From positions 3,347,001 to 3,411,000 of the forward strand of contig CM050656.1 in NCBI GenBank assembly GCA_027574665.1: a stretch of DNA of 64,000 nucleotides, given 5' to 3'. Source of the stretch: Rhynochetos jubatus. Taxonomy: Eukaryota > Chordata > Aves > Eurypygiformes > Rhynochetidae. A program made the translations under genes and the position numbers. The first letter of the stretch is position 1; each line of letters starts with the position of its first letter. The notes beneath the pieces are model-generated. The model was not told the DNA's origin. It worked only from the letters and a program-made list of their open reading frames with translations, and did no database searches. Positions 37,347 through 51,219 of this stretch are shown piece after piece.

Positions 37347-38414
37347 CATCACTGGTAATAAATTTTAAAATTAAATGATCCATAAAAACGTACAGCTTGC
37401 CAATGTTTTTTTCAGGCAGGAGCCGCAGGCGCTGCGTTCCCAATGCAGCTGGGAAGGGGTTGCCGGCTGGATCCCAGCTACAAATAACACTCCTGGGCTT
37501 TGCTCTCCAGTGAGGCAGAGTTTGTTTTGGAAAATACTGAAAAACTTCTGAAAATGAAGTATTTTTTAGAACTGTTTCAGAAAAATTTCAGCTTCTGCTT
37601 GATCAGAATAAAAATAAAAATCTATATTCTCTGCTGTAGGAAATCCCCGGTTAATACCAGTATGAAAACACGAACCAAAGAGAGCATAGAGTCACCATTC
37701 CCTTAAATTTTTCATTGTCAGGTTATTTTCTTGGTTTTAGTATAAAGAGAAACTGCGTGATGCAGGCACATTTCTGGTGCACTGATTAGCATTGCGCTGA
37801 GCCAAAAATCCATCAGACCCTACTGCTCCCATCCGTGTGGAAGACTGAATAACTCCAGACGAAATTACACACCTAAATACCTGCTGCGACTGGTTGCCAG
37901 GGTTTGTTTTGGAAAGGAAACAGAGCAACACATGGGAAGAGATTCTCGGGCGTCCACTGCGACACGTATTTTGTTAACGTTTTTCCATGTAGTCAGCAAA
38001 GACTCATTTTTAGGAAAATATTGGTGATTTGATCTAACTGCAGTCAGTCACGCTGCAGTCATCTGCATTCTTATGCTGCATGTGTTTTCTCTTATATAAA
38101 AGATTTTTAGGTTATAAAAATCAGAAGGAATGCTATATTGATCTAAAAACATATAATTTAGCAAGAGGAAAGCTCATAAATTATCTTAGCAAGCGCTCAC
38201 AAGGTTCAACTCAATTCTGCCATCACAGTTAACCAATATATATTGTTATTTTTGGTGAACAATCTCCCAACACCAGAGTTGCCCAGTGCAGCAGGGATGT
38301 ACAAGATCATCCAAACCATCAGGGGAACGATTTAAATCCTGCTCAATCACGGCAACAATTAGGAACCTCCCAAAACCCCTGGCAGGCTTTCTGCAAGCCA
38401 TTAGGACCACTACC

Positions 38415-38432
38415 AGCCATACCAGTATGGCT
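38415..38432. repeat. 8 bp inverted repeat with 2 bp spacer
   Basis: Agccatac and gtatggct are perfect inverted copies separated by CA. Probably chance at this length. Confidence 0.7.
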
Positions 38433-39858
38433 GCCCACCAGTACGGCCAGGTAATCCATCACATCACCCACCGCCCTGACAGCCCGCGGCTGCTATCGGG
38501 TTTTTAAGGCTGCTTAGGGAATCGACAGCAAGGATAAATATTGGCTATCTAGGAAAATGTTTTCATTCAGGAGTTTAATAATCATGACTTAAACTATTAC
38601 AGAAAATCGTTTAGTATCATTAACAAAGCGATCCTGCTCTATCCAGCTGATTGAAAAAACAGATGCTAGCAAGAGTCCTGAGTGGGCAATAGAAGGTAAG
38701 GAATAAATACGGATGGACACAAACGTAAAGATCTGATGAAAAATTAAAAAAGGTAAAAAAACCCCAGCAGCTTTAATAAACAAACTTAACATAAACTAGT
38801 TACAGCTGGAAAAATAAGAGAAATTTTGGTTAAGGTTTCAACACCAAAGAATCTGAGGCTGAAGGGCGGCATGGGGTAGCCAAGGCTCCAGCCAACCTTC
38901 CTCAAAGGCTGCAGCCTCCACAGCTGAAGGCTTTACCAGGTTTTCCCCTCCACAAGTTACATGGGAAGAGACTCCAGTTGTGTTGCAGGGACAGAGACGT
39001 GTGTGCGCAGCACTTAATTATAAATACTAATAAACACACAAGCGAGCAAGAAAAAATCTTAGAGGTATAGAGCATCAGCAGAGAGTGCAACCCTGTACCT
39101 GGAAGAGCCGAGAGGAAGAAGAAAGGGCCTGACAGGCACAGAGAACTCCTGGGGGGGACAATACAATGGATAAGTTTGTTGGTCTGACAAAAGATACGGT
39201 GGTAAAATGTAACAGTGATGTTAACAAGAAAACCTTGTGTAAGACTAATAATTTTAAATGTATTTGTAATTTCTTTTACCTCCTAAATAATGGTTATATA
39301 AAATAACAAAGAAAAATAAAATATTATATACATCTGTCAGCAGTACTGGTCTTTTGTGATGTATTTGTAGGTTTACTCTCCCTACAGTGGATCCTTGCTC
39401 AATCCTCTCCCACGGTTCATCCCTGCGGAGCAGAGCACTTAATATAAATGCTTCATTTCTGACTTGAAAATAAATTACTGGAACTTACTTAATATCACTT
39501 TCTCAAACATGTGTAAGTGCTTTGCTGGGAAAAGCTTTCTCAAGTGGGTGCTCAGAGACTCTGCTTAACTGGGGCTTTGCTAACGCCCTTTCACATTTGT
39601 CCCTACATGAAATGGCTCAGGAGGCAAGGCTATTCTTGACCCAAAATACATATTTTATTACACCTGCTGAATATATACTTATGTATCCCTACCAGAGGGA
39701 TTTGACATGAGAAAACAAAAACCCACCCAAATAAAAACAGTATGGGAAAAGTACAAGTGCCTGCTGCCCTTCTTGCTTAGGAAAAAGCCCTGTGTGGGAC
39801 AGGAGCACAACATAGCGCCAGCCAGAACACTGGTGTCAGTTGGGTTACTACTGTTACA

Positions 39859-40138
39859 AGGGAATGTAGTGACAGCACAAGAGGCAATGGGTTTAAACGG
39901 AAAGAGGGAGATTTAGATTGGACATCAGGAAGAAATTCTTCCCGGAGAGGGTGGGGAGGGGCTGGGACAGGTTGCCCAGAGAAGCTGTGGATGCCCCATC
40001 CCTGGGAGTGTCCAAGGCCAGGCTGGATGAGGCTTGGAGCAACCTGGTCTAGTGGAGGGTGTCCCTGCCCATGGCAGGGGGTGGAACTAGGTGGTCTGTA
40101 CAGTCCCTTCCAAACTAAACCATTCCATAATTCTATGG
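39859..40138 (+). mobile_element. CR1 LINE 3' end
   Basis: This 5'-truncated CR1 copy is in plus orientation, antisense to NEGR1. It runs from gggtttaaacggaaagaggg through gattggacatcaggaagaaa, the block around gccccatccctgggagtgtc and ggtctagtggagggtgtccc, to the tail around ccattccataattctatggt. The terminal octamer is present about once. No target-site duplication was identified by eye. Confidence 0.92.
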
Positions 40139-40729
40139 TTCCTGTCCCACAACTAAATACTGCACGAGTTCATTGGGCAATTCCCTCCCATCAGTGTGTG
40201 AGCCCCGGGGGGACCTGTCAGAGATTTCAGGACAGATGAGCACTACGTCAAGTGGCACGCACCCTCTGATGTGTGTGCCTCACCTTTAATTTTAGTGAAA
40301 CAATTGAAATTTCAATAAATACCCCTATTGAACCACGTGTGATGACGCTGAGTACTCACTGCACTCTGTCTCTCTCCCAGCATGTTAACAAGAAAGACGT
40401 GGAAACTCATCTCTGTCTCCCACTCCTGTGCCAAAAGAGCTCCATAATTATTTTCTGCTCAGTTTCTGCTCATCTGATATCACCAACATGTTCTCATGAG
40501 TCAGGTGTTTATGCTGGGAAATCAAATTTTGCAACTTATGTTCCATCCAGAAGTGATGCAAAGCATGGCTGAATCTGGTTTCTTACCCAAATATTTTCAT
40601 TTTGCCTTTACATGTCTAAAGCAGCAGTTAAAACAATGCACACAAAACGCTGCCATTCGGGCAGGCGCAGAAAGCAAGCAAAAACCCCCAGCTAGAACAG
40701 GTTTCATCTTTTAACATTTTAATGAGCTG

Positions 40730-41110
40730 CGGGACTTTTATGCATATTAGTTATGTTGCCCTAATTACTCATTATAATTCTAATGTGCATTTTATATTTA
40801 ATTACAATGCTTATAAAGATTTGGTATGGACAGTAAATTATTATAACTAGCATGTGCATAATGATTATGAGCTGAATTTATTAACTTTTACACTAGCATT
40901 CAGGGCTGGCAACTTCCAATTTCACCTTTGTGATTAACCATATTGTCTGATTAAACTAACATTTTTGTGGCATTAATTGTAAATGTCAAAAAAGTCTTTT
41001 ATTTTCCCAGTTTTCATCAGATTTTAATTTGGCATCCTAACAGTGGCTTTTGTTAGCGAAATTGCTCTCTAGTGTGTTAAGATAAAGACTTTCAGGTAAG
41101 AAAACAGGTT
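40730..41110. promoter_or_regulatory. Candidate conserved non-coding element (enhancer-like)
   Basis: This AT-rich but complex stretch has a high density of homeodomain and POU-like words: ATGCATATTAG, CTAATTACTCATTATAATTC, TTTAATTACAATG, GTGATTAACC, CTGATTAAAC, CATTAATTGT. It lacks simple repeats, open frames and transposon similarity. Such composition is typical of deeply conserved neural enhancers within IgLON gene introns. This is a composition-based inference; no alignment could be made. Confidence 0.4.
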
Positions 41111-44100
41111 TTCTGAGATCTGTTTTCTGTCTCAGAAGAGCAGATAACAGCAATATTCAGATGTATTCATTTATATATGTACACGCACACAGCGTTTTGC
41201 CAATAAAGTAACAAATCTTTACAAGTGAAAGTATCAATTGTACTTTATATAATTAAAATGGTCTTTCAATAGTCTTATTTTATTTTTCCAGCTTATTCAG
41301 AGCAGCAACCCTACCTATTCCCAAATTAATGGAGTGTCTTAACAAATGTCTCTTCATATCAGAAACTTCTCCAGTGTGTGACAACATTTGAGAGACATAC
41401 CTTTAACAATCATTAGACTAAGCTTATTTTTTCCCCTCTCTTCTTGAGGGCTTATCAAAACCCACTGAGTTCAGTGGGATCTCGATGTCTACCTATCCAT
41501 GAATTTTATATGCCAACATATGAGGTACCAGTAAGAAATCAGTTCAGCTCCAGCATTTCTAAATATAACCCGTTTTCTTTTCCGTGCCTTTCCCTTTCCT
41601 ATTCAGGAATTATCTTTACAAACCAGTACACTTTAAATGTTGATCAGTTAAAACAATCATGTAAATACCTTGTACTAACCAGCAGAAAACGAGTGGACTC
41701 TCAAGAATCGCATGCCCGTAATTTGCCATGTTGCAGGGTGCATTGCAATTCCCCTAAACGTGCATCTCCCTCAGCTACACCTGATGGATTGCATTACAAC
41801 AGACCATCAAAATCACTGGCTGCTGTGCAATTTATGTTTTTGAATATAAAACCTCCTGGCGTTGAGAGGAAAGCTTAAAACCTGCAAGTAATTGTTGTGT
41901 GGGAGAAGAAAAAAAAAATATCAGCGACACAAAATAATAGTTAATAAATAATAGGCCAGCAGACAGAAACCCTTAACAATGTGTTTTACAAGTACTGGAG
42001 TGACAAGAAAGAGGAAGAAACTTAACAAAACCTCCCCAAACCAGCAAAGCAAAGACAGACCTCTGTGGAGTTACCTAGGAAAAGGCAAGTGAGCGTGCAG
42101 GTGGAGGGACTGCTTTGTTTTTCTGTCTGTCAGATTTTATCTTACTGCTTCATCTATTTAATCCTTCTATCTCCCCAACAAAGCATTTTTCTAATTGCAT
42201 TCTGTCTAAGATAGCTCCGTAGGTGTATTTTTATCCCCTGATAAAAGAGTTGCTCCGGCGTGGGAACACAAACTCTTCCCTCAAGCAGCTCCCACTGCAG
42301 GTGACGGCATCCAAGGGGCGGGCAGCTCCAGGCGCTACCATTTGCTCCGCATCCCTGGGCTAGGAAACACGGGTTCCCTGTGGTTACACCACAGATGAAT
42401 ATTTTTGTGTGAGCACGGACAGGGTCACAACTGCCCTTCAGCCACAGACCTGTCTGGAAACAGCCCAGGCCGCCCAACCCGACATCGTTTTGCAAATAAC
42501 CGTGTCGCGTTTGATAGAACAAGTCCTACCACCATATAGAAATTCGCAATATGAACAAAACCCTTGGTGCTGTGCCCTCCCCGCCATGGGGACCTTGTAA
42601 TATACCTCAGAGCAGCTGGGGGAGGACAGGAGTGCCTCACTGCTGCACATGTCCAACGGTATCACGCTCTCACTTTCCACGGGTGTAATTGAAACCGCGG
42701 TGAGCAAACATGAAACAAACCCTGCGTTTGCATACAAGAGTTGTCGGTAATTTAGAAGGAACAGATGCACCAAACATAAATAGGGATATAAATGTTCAGT
42801 CTTTGGCTTTGTTTGATATGGTGGAGTTGGTTTTAATCTTTCATTGGCCACTGCGGCTTGATTCGGATTTAATTGAAGTCAAAGTCTTTATATTGACTTC
42901 AGTGGGCTTTGAATGAGGCCCAGAAAGATCTGCAATAAAAGAGAATTGCACAGTTTTCAAAAGAAAAAAAGAAAAAAAAACACCCCACGCCACTTGAAAG
43001 AGCGCCAGTATAACAAAGACAGCTCTTGCAGTGTAATCCCTCTTTTTATATGCTATTGCTCTTACTGCTGTAATTTGAGGGAAAAGTTGTCATCGATACT
43101 TTCTCATCAGCAAAGAACAGCCAAGCATCTGTAATTACCTGAGTCAAAAAAGCAAACTTCTATGTCTCGTGGCATAAAAAATGGTATTGACAGGACCCAG
43201 CAGAACTGCTGATGGTCTTTTTGGAAATATATGAAGGGGATCTACTAGAAAAGGGTTTAAAACTTTGGGTGTGGTACATAGGGAGATTGAGAAGCACAAC
43301 TTCTGAGTCCTGACGCTCCAGCCGCTGTAGAGAGGGGCCAAGCGTGTTCGCTGGGATGGAGGTAACACCCCAGTGCTGCAACACCGACTGGCAGCGGCTG
43401 CTGAGAGGGAGTCGTGGGTCTGAACAGGGGTCAGGTCTCCTGCTAGAGGAGGGTTGGCAGAGCCTCAGCAATGTATAACAGAGCCTGACACCCCTAATGA
43501 GTCGTTTGCAAGTGCTGTCTAGGGGGCTTCAAGGTGAAGGGCATCATTCTGAAATTCAAGAGAGCATCTTCCCAGGAAAATGTGTCTTGGAAAAGGCTGG
43601 GTTTAGCTTTTCCTGCATGACATGCACGTTGGCAGCATCTCTTCAACTAACAACTGTGAGGCTTTGGTAGTGGAAAAGAGAAAGATATTTTACTCCACCC
43701 AAGCCTGCCGTTAAGTGTTGCAGTGCTCCACGTACAGGAGCAAATATGCATATCTGGGTAATGCTGGAGGACAGAGATAGCTTGGGAAAGGGACATTTCC
43801 CTATGGTACAGGAGCACCAGCGCATCAGGATGTGGGGGAAGAAGGATGATGAGCTGTTGTGTCTGCTTGCCTGGGGGGAGTCAGGCATCCTACCCAAGCT
43901 GGGTTCACTCACATCAGCAAACCTTCCTCCCGCGGCAGTTCCTACTGGAAAAGCTTCCGCACAATTAACGTGCCCTCGCACTCTGCTGCGGTTCCATTAC
44001 CTCAGAAATTTATTTAAATGCGTGTGTGGAGGTGAAAAGGGAAAAAATAAGTATCAGCATCCCAGAGCGGTACTAAGAAATGAGGAGAAGGAAAGGGGAT

Positions 44101-45329
44101 GCTTTCATACGTCTGATGCCAGTCCAGAAGGAAGAGTTGGCTGGGAGCCTGGGTGCGAACAAACACGAGTGTTTTTACGTTGCTATTTCTCTCCCTCTAA
44201 GGAAGCTAAAAGCAATGGACTTCAACAAATTCCAGGAATTACTAAGTAGATCTTTTGGCAGTAAAGCTGAAGAGAAAGTGAACTGAAGCAAGCTGGTAAT
44301 TTTCCAAGGAAAGAAAGTTTAGAACAACAATGCAAAATACCTCAGAGCAGGTCAGAAATGCAGCAAGAGACCTGCTCGAGTCCCACCTGAGCACACCCAG
44401 GAGGCCAAACCACAAAAGCAGATAAGGGAGGCATGATCTCAAGGGCAATGAGGAATCGTGCCATACGTACACTATCAGTAGTAAAGAAAAATACCCAGTT
44501 GCTCAGTGCTATCACTGTAAGGTGCCCAGACCACTGAACCACTCGTGGTGCTGCACTTCTGTATCCCAACTCCTACAGCTTGGCTCTACCCGACAACGCG
44601 ACACAATCACTAATGGAAAACTTGAACACTGGGTCTGAAACAAACCCCGGGGACCAACACCCCTTTGGATGCACGTGTTTGGGGATTGGAGACCTGCCAG
44701 GCGACTGCCAGTTCCCTCTGAACAATGGGAACCTTGGTCCCTGGACCTCACATGGCCTGAGGTCTCAGAAATAGCAAATATCTACATAAAGAAAACTATG
44801 ATCAAAATATTAAGTTTATTATGCTCATCTGATGACTTGAGACAGCAGTTAGCTTATAGAAGATGTGCTCTGCCTACTGCTGTCTAAGCTTTATTTGTCT
44901 GCTCTTGGAATACAGCTCCAGTGTCTCACAGGTGACCAACCTTCCCTTCTGAGACGGTGGAGCAGAAAAGCAGGAGGAGATGTCTGACAACATGCAGTGC
45001 TGGGAGGAAAGGCCAGGACCTCCCAGACAGGTCCATTATCTGTCACAAACCACCTGCTTTATGGGGCACTAGTGTGGTCTCAGCTGAAATACCAAAAGTT
45101 CAGAAAAGCGGAAGGAGTTGGGATTAGTGGAGCTTGAAAATACAAATTACTAGGGATACATTGCATCACTAAATAAGCAAGACAGAAGAAAAAAAAGCAA
45201 TCGGCTCTTCCCTGTCTCCTTTATGGGCCAGGCAAGCCATAATCAACCAAAATTGAAGCAAGGGAGATTTACATCTGGTAAGCTATTTCCAGAAGAGATT
45301 GCTTAATGAGACTGTCAAACTGCTCTTTC

Positions 45330-45331
<2 letters not shown>

Positions 45332-45374
<43 letters not shown>
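45332..45374. repeat. T19A24 inverted homopolymer
   Basis: Nineteen T residues (45332-45350) are followed immediately by twenty-four A residues (45351-45374). The block forms a perfect self-complementary sequence with no spacer. It may be two poly(A) tails of opposite retroposon insertions, an expanded AT tract, or an assembly artefact. No retroposon body is recognisable on either side. Confidence 0.97.
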
Positions 45375-47939
45375 GGTTGACAACTTGAATACCGTCATTT
45401 GCATCTGGAGAGCAGTATCAGCCTGACTCCTCTGTTCCTCCTCTGGGTTGAATTTCTGCGGCCTCTGAGATCCGGGGATTATTAAGCATCAGAACTGTTC
45501 CTCTAATGGCAGATTCCTTTACTCATTTCTGTAGATACTACCATTGTGATTAAGGTTATATGCCATTTTTCAACACAATGGGAAAAAAAAGAAATTATAC
45601 TCTCCTCAGCTTTCAGTAGTAATGGAATCTCCACGTTCATGCTTAACTACGAAAATGAGGTAAGTACTAAAACTGGATTTGGAATTCAAAAAAATATTTC
45701 AAAAGAGAGAAGTAGAACTTTTATTTGCAGCAAACTTATCACGTACACCTTGGATCTGATTTGATATATTCTAGATACCTAACAAAGTGGCTAGGTGTAC
45801 TCACCAAAATAATATTTCTGAGGACAGAACTCATTACTAGTGTATAATAAATGGAAGCATAAGTCAGAGTTAGCACTGAACAGATTGTTTGGGGTTGCAA
45901 AGACAGCAGCTGTCACAGCTTGACAGCTTTCTTGTTAGTGAATCAGCTTTACTGACAGTCTTTTTGATTGAAAACCACTGTTCGCTGACAGTGTGTTATA
46001 GCTGATATACATATGTATCTCATGAAGAATGGGAAAGAGCCATAAAAGGTCTACAAGCTATTGCTCTATACTAAAAAGAAGTGAAGTTTACATAAAGGGG
46101 TTTTTTGGTTTCTCCCCCCTCCCCAGTAATCTGTGGCAGATGTAAGTTGATAGAAGCAGGACAATCTATACAATACGTGACAAGTACAAATGCACACAGA
46201 GTCACGCCCAAAGTGGCTTTTTCTAGTTAAAAAGTGATAAAGCCACAGAAATACTAGTTGCTTTCAAACACTCTCAGGAAAGGTTTGTTATTTTCAATTA
46301 CACGTTTAGAAATAACATTCTAGAAATAAAACCTGACAGGGACTTCCCAGACTTCTTACTAGCCCAAAGTGATCTGCTGGAGTAGATATATCCATATTAA
46401 TTCAAAAGAGAGCTCATTTGAGTCACATTTTACTTTTCTCCTATACTTCTGTGTCAATGGTTTCGATTGGCCTGTCCGTGGGACAGGGAACATTGGCTTT
46501 TCTCTGCAGCACACTCAAAAGATTTAAACACTATGCGAAACCCACCACCACAGCACGGTCAAGTGCAGCGCAGGCTTCCTCGAGCATCTCAGCACAGCCA
46601 TCTGCTCTGCACAGCCCCGGACACTTCACTAGACACGTGTGATCTGCATGCTTGTGGCACCAAAAAATTAGCTGGCTGTGGTAAAAGAGGTATTATATTG
46701 AAGCAAATGCATCTCAGTGGTGTCTCTCCCCCCAGCCCAATCTGTATTTAAAAGATTGTCCAAATAAAGTAATTTCTTCCTTCTCAGTTTTGTGGTATTT
46801 CAACAGATAAAAGCCAACAAACTGTGTACAACGGATGTCACCTTTTATTCTGAGATCATTGCTAAAACAAAGCACACACGATTCAGTGCTGAGGAAGACC
46901 AAAGGTAAAAAAATGAGAGCCATTTACAAACACCAAAACCGCCCAGGGCTTGGCAGTGTCCCTGACAACCATTTAATATTCTTGTTACAACTGCTCATTT
47001 CTAAAGGATGTCACATACTTCTGAAGAAGAGACAATAGATTGCAAACCAGCACTTGGATGCAGACCTGGCTTTACACGAGAAGGCTAGAATACAGTGTTT
47101 TCCTCACTTAAACTTTTAATTGCTGCACTGGAAGATAATTCCTAATTTGCTCTTTTTCTTGAGATTCTTTTTTACCATTAATAACAGCAGGCGCAGAAGC
47201 AGCGAGGGCCTCAATTTTGATAGATTTGATATTAAACAGAATTTTGTTCAAAATACACTGGAGATGAATTTTTTTCTGAACCGGTGAACGGAATTCTTTT
47301 AGTGTAGAAACCGCTATCATGATCTTTGCGCACAGGTATCAAAGCAACTCAGCCAATGTGGTCTGTGATGTTACTTCTCTTTGGGAAGTGGCACCGAGCG
47401 CAGCCGTGCCTACAAAGCACCAGAGATTTTATCGCAAGAGCTTGTGTTTGCTCTACAACTCCGAGGTCCGAAAAGGTCACATCAGCCTCAAAATAGTTTG
47501 GTTTTATTTGAGAAGAGGCAGAAAATATGAAGAGAACCGATTTATGAATTATAATGCCTGAAGAATGATGCTGGCAATTTTTCCTGTCTTGTGTCAACAG
47601 CACTGCTTTGTTTTAAACTATAAAAGTAGAAATATTACTTCTCAAAGCTCCCCTTGCTCAGATCTAGTGCCTACACCACACACTTGCTAATACCAGCCAA
47701 ATTGCAGAAGTTATTAAAACCTAATTTAGCAATCTCACCAGGGGACAAACAAGCTGTAACAATATCATTACAGTCTTATCAGGGACCTGTTGTCTTGTTG
47801 AAATGTTGAGTGTAGTCAGGGTAGGAGCCAACGGGGACCATCGCTGCGTGGCATCACGACCATACCCATACGCTCTCAAGTTACGCTAAACAGATTTCTT
47901 TTGCTGAACCATTTCAAAGCAGCAATGACTGCTGGAAAA

Positions 47940-47959
47940 AATAATAAATAATAATAATA
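47940..47959. repeat. (AAT)n microsatellite
   Basis: Short interrupted run of ATA/AAT triplets leading into an A7 run. Confidence 0.9.
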
Positions 47960-48839
47960 AAAAAAGAGTCTGGAGACAGAGGATTCTGCAAGACTAACAC
48001 TGTTCAGAGTTGTCTTTTCGTGGCCCCAGTTGGTGTCACCAGCTGCGCTCAAAGCCGCTTTAGACTATCACCTCAAAGGCACTGTGCTTGCAAGGGTGAA
48101 AGAAGACTAAGTCTTAGACCAACAGGGACAAAGAATACTACAATTACTAGGAGAAATATTGCTTTACGACGTGTTGACTATTACAAGAAATATTTTAAGT
48201 AATTGTTTTCGCTGAAGAGCAATCTGGGCAAGTGAACGCTCCTGGAAGCTGAAGAGCTCTCCATTAATTTTGGCTCTAGTTTGGAGTCTAACGCAGCCCG
48301 CTGTATACTTCAAATTGCTTCTTGAAATGCATAAGCTCTTCAGAGATGAGTCATCTTCTATTAAGTCTTCAATTTTCCTGAACTGTGTTTTAGCTGGTGT
48401 TTAAAGTGGGATCACCTGGAGGCTGGAGAGCTAGCAGTGGTACAGAGCCAGGAGAAAGCATTCGCTCCAGGCAGGGCTGACTTCCCAGAAGTGCTTTTCC
48501 TCCACCACTAAAACACTTGTTGCTTTGCATCCCATCAGGTTTAGAGGGTAAATGTCCCACCTGCAGATGGGAAATTTTAGAACCTCTGAAGGTGACGGAG
48601 CTGCATGCCAACCCTCTAGGGAGCCAGCCCGGCACCCTGGGAAGCCAGACTCCTGCTGATGCCAGGAGAAAGAGCTGCAAGGAAGGCAGCTTCACCAGAG
48701 GTGGATGCACAGCGGTGTCCAGAATCTTATTGTAACCTTGTCTTGACTTTAAACTGACAGCACAAGTGGAAAAGTACACAAAAACTATACACCAAAACCA
48801 CTTCATTAATTTTTTTTCTCTGCTAATTCATGAGCTGGT

Positions 48840-49130
48840 CCTCACACTTTCACCAACAACAGCCTGAAGCCTCTGCATTGTGCCTTCACAACAACCATCA
48901 TCAATATATTGTCAACAATGTTTTTCACTGATATCAGGAGACCGTGTCATGGATGCTCCATTATTTGTTACAGCACAGTCTCACAGAGATGCATAAACAT
49001 AATGAATGGCATTTACTGCTATACCATAATTACACAACATGTGGACCTGTAACTACTGGCAGAGTATAAATATGTGCAAATTAGTAGAGTTATTTTTATT
49101 TCAAGGACTTGTTTTCCTAGGGACAAGGAA
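48840..49130. promoter_or_regulatory. Candidate conserved non-coding element
   Basis: Complex, repeat-free, moderately AT-rich sequence with words such as gatgcataaacataatgaat and ccataattacacaac. No open frame or mobile element is seen. Composition-based guess only. Confidence 0.22.
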
Positions 49131-50993
49131 CAGAGATTACTTTCAAATAGGTAATCATGGCAGTCCTCAGAATTAACCACTGCAGAAATGACAAATAATC
49201 AGCATCCATAGGCTTCTGAAACAATAAAATCCAGATTTGATTAATAGAAACAATCTGTTAATAGCTAGGTTAGACACGCTGCTTCCCAAGAAAACAATGC
49301 TTGAAAAAGGATTTGTTTGCACATGTTTTAATAGCTCTCAACTCCTCAATGTGCTTCACAGATTGGTATTGGAGACACTCCTCACATTGTGAAGGAGAAC
49401 CTGAGATGGTTTTTTTTTGGCATCTTAAACTCTCAGTTTGCCTTTGCAGCCAAAATCTGGGCCATTGCAGCAGCAATGCTTGTGTCACACCAGAGCATCA
49501 TCTTTTGGTTCCACTGAAAGAGACAAGCTGCATCCTTGTCCTGCAGCCTCATATGCCACTGGCACACCCGAAATCTTTATGGAGAGGAGCAGCAGCCCAC
49601 TTGACAGGTTGCCTTCCTTATTCATCTGCACTGTGCCACCGGCAGACACAGGGCAGCCCTCTGCTCCCCCCAAAATAGCATTCCCCACTCCATCCACCCC
49701 AACCCTCCCCCCAGAATAAGAAAAGTCACAGATATTAAGCAGATATTTTCTTTAAGATGATGAAAAATGTGCTCCTTGTCTATTGGAGGGATAACTTGAG
49801 TACTAACACTCCAACTTCTTCAAATGCAAGACCTCGTTTCATGTTGCCAAAGCCCTTGATTATGTGCTGTGGCAGCAGAATGCCATCTACATGAAGGAAC
49901 ATTATAATCAATTTTGTCACGCTTCAATATGAGCAACATTTTTCAGAAATATGCAGTAACTGCGCAGCGGTTTGCAGAACCTAATAGTAAACTATTACAC
50001 CGCAGAAAGAAATCAATGTTAATTTAGAAGCCAAATTGCACTCGAGTCAGAAACTTGAACTATATTGTTTTAATCTGGCTTCTGAAATGTTAATAAAAAT
50101 ACCTGAAGGACATAAAATGACAAACATTACTTTCATAAGAGGCTTCTTTTCCCACCAGTGAGGGGAAAAACATTTTCTTTAAATCAACTACAGTCTTTCC
50201 CCACCCATTGAGATGGTTTTAAATATATGACCAGTTTTAACTGAATTGGTATAAGCTAGTTTTCATTTTTACTATGAGATAGGATATCATGTAACTCATA
50301 CAAAGTGATCTCAATGATAAGAGCCGTTTGCAAATTAAGTAAGTAAGAAAGAATTTAGTCCTAATGTTGACCAAAAATAACAACAACCCCCCCTCCCCAA
50401 ATGTAAGAAAACCCCAGCTCTGATTACGTTGTGCATAATCAAAAGCTTCATTTTACAGGAGAACAGAAAATTCTTCAGAGAGCTTTCTCTAATGTGAAAA
50501 AACCCCTTGTTCTTATTTGCACTAGTTTCACCTGAAATATTTTGCTAGCAGCTCCTCATCTGGATGGCTGGAGCCAAAGACAAGCTCTGCAATTATTGAG
50601 TTAAACCACAATCAAAGTTTTCCTCTAGTACCTAATCTCCTTTAGCTGGAGTAGGTAGCTTCCATATATTTGACCGTCTGATACAGAAACTAATTACAGT
50701 GTTATTTCTCTGCTCTCAGCTGTGTATATGTGCTGCAGGAAAGACATCCTCTCCATGGTTCCTCTGAAGGCCTTCCTGCATCTTTTTAATTGAAATAGTA
50801 TGAAAAGTTATAACTACTGAACTAGAACACCTGTAACAACACAGAATTCAATGTCTAGAATTAGGTTAATTAACAATAACGGGAAAAAACCCTCAAGAGA
50901 TGGTCTTGATGGACTAATACACAACCCCACACACTTGCATCACTCCGACATACCTGCGTTGCAGGTTTCCCAACGCATCCTTTGAGAAGTGGG

Positions 50994-51219
50994 GTAGATT
51001 GAGATTGGACATCAGGAAGAAACTCTTCCTGGAGAGGGTGGGCAGCACTGGGACAGGTTGCCCAGAGAAGCTGTGGATGCCCCATCCCTGGAAGTGTCCA
51101 AGGCCAGGCTGGACGAGGCTTGGAGCAACCTTGTCTAGTGTGTCCCTGCCCATGGCAGGGGGTGGAACTGGGTGGGCTTTAAGGTCCCTTCCAACCCAAA
51201 CCCTTCTGTGATTCTATAA
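50994..51219 (+). mobile_element. CR1 LINE 3' end
   Basis: This 5'-truncated CR1 of about 225 bp is in plus orientation and starts at the gagattggacatcaggaag block. Compared with the 39.9 kb copy it lacks a few bases before gtgtccctgcccatggcagg. It ends with ccaacccaaacccttctgtg and attctata. It is very similar to the 17.1 and 39.9 kb copies, so these belong to one subfamily that was active relatively recently. Confidence 0.92.

Noticed and set aside
38415..38432. Short inverted repeat as a terminator or hairpin RNA
   Set aside because: An 8 bp stem with a 2-base spacer is common by chance and sterically poor as a hairpin. Bacterial terminator logic does not apply in a vertebrate intron.
43746..44249. 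Longest open frame in the window (167 codons, plus strand)
   Set aside because: It has no recognisable domain, no codon-periodic conservation signal and no splice context, and lies in GC-variable intron. Frames of this length occur by chance in 64 kb.
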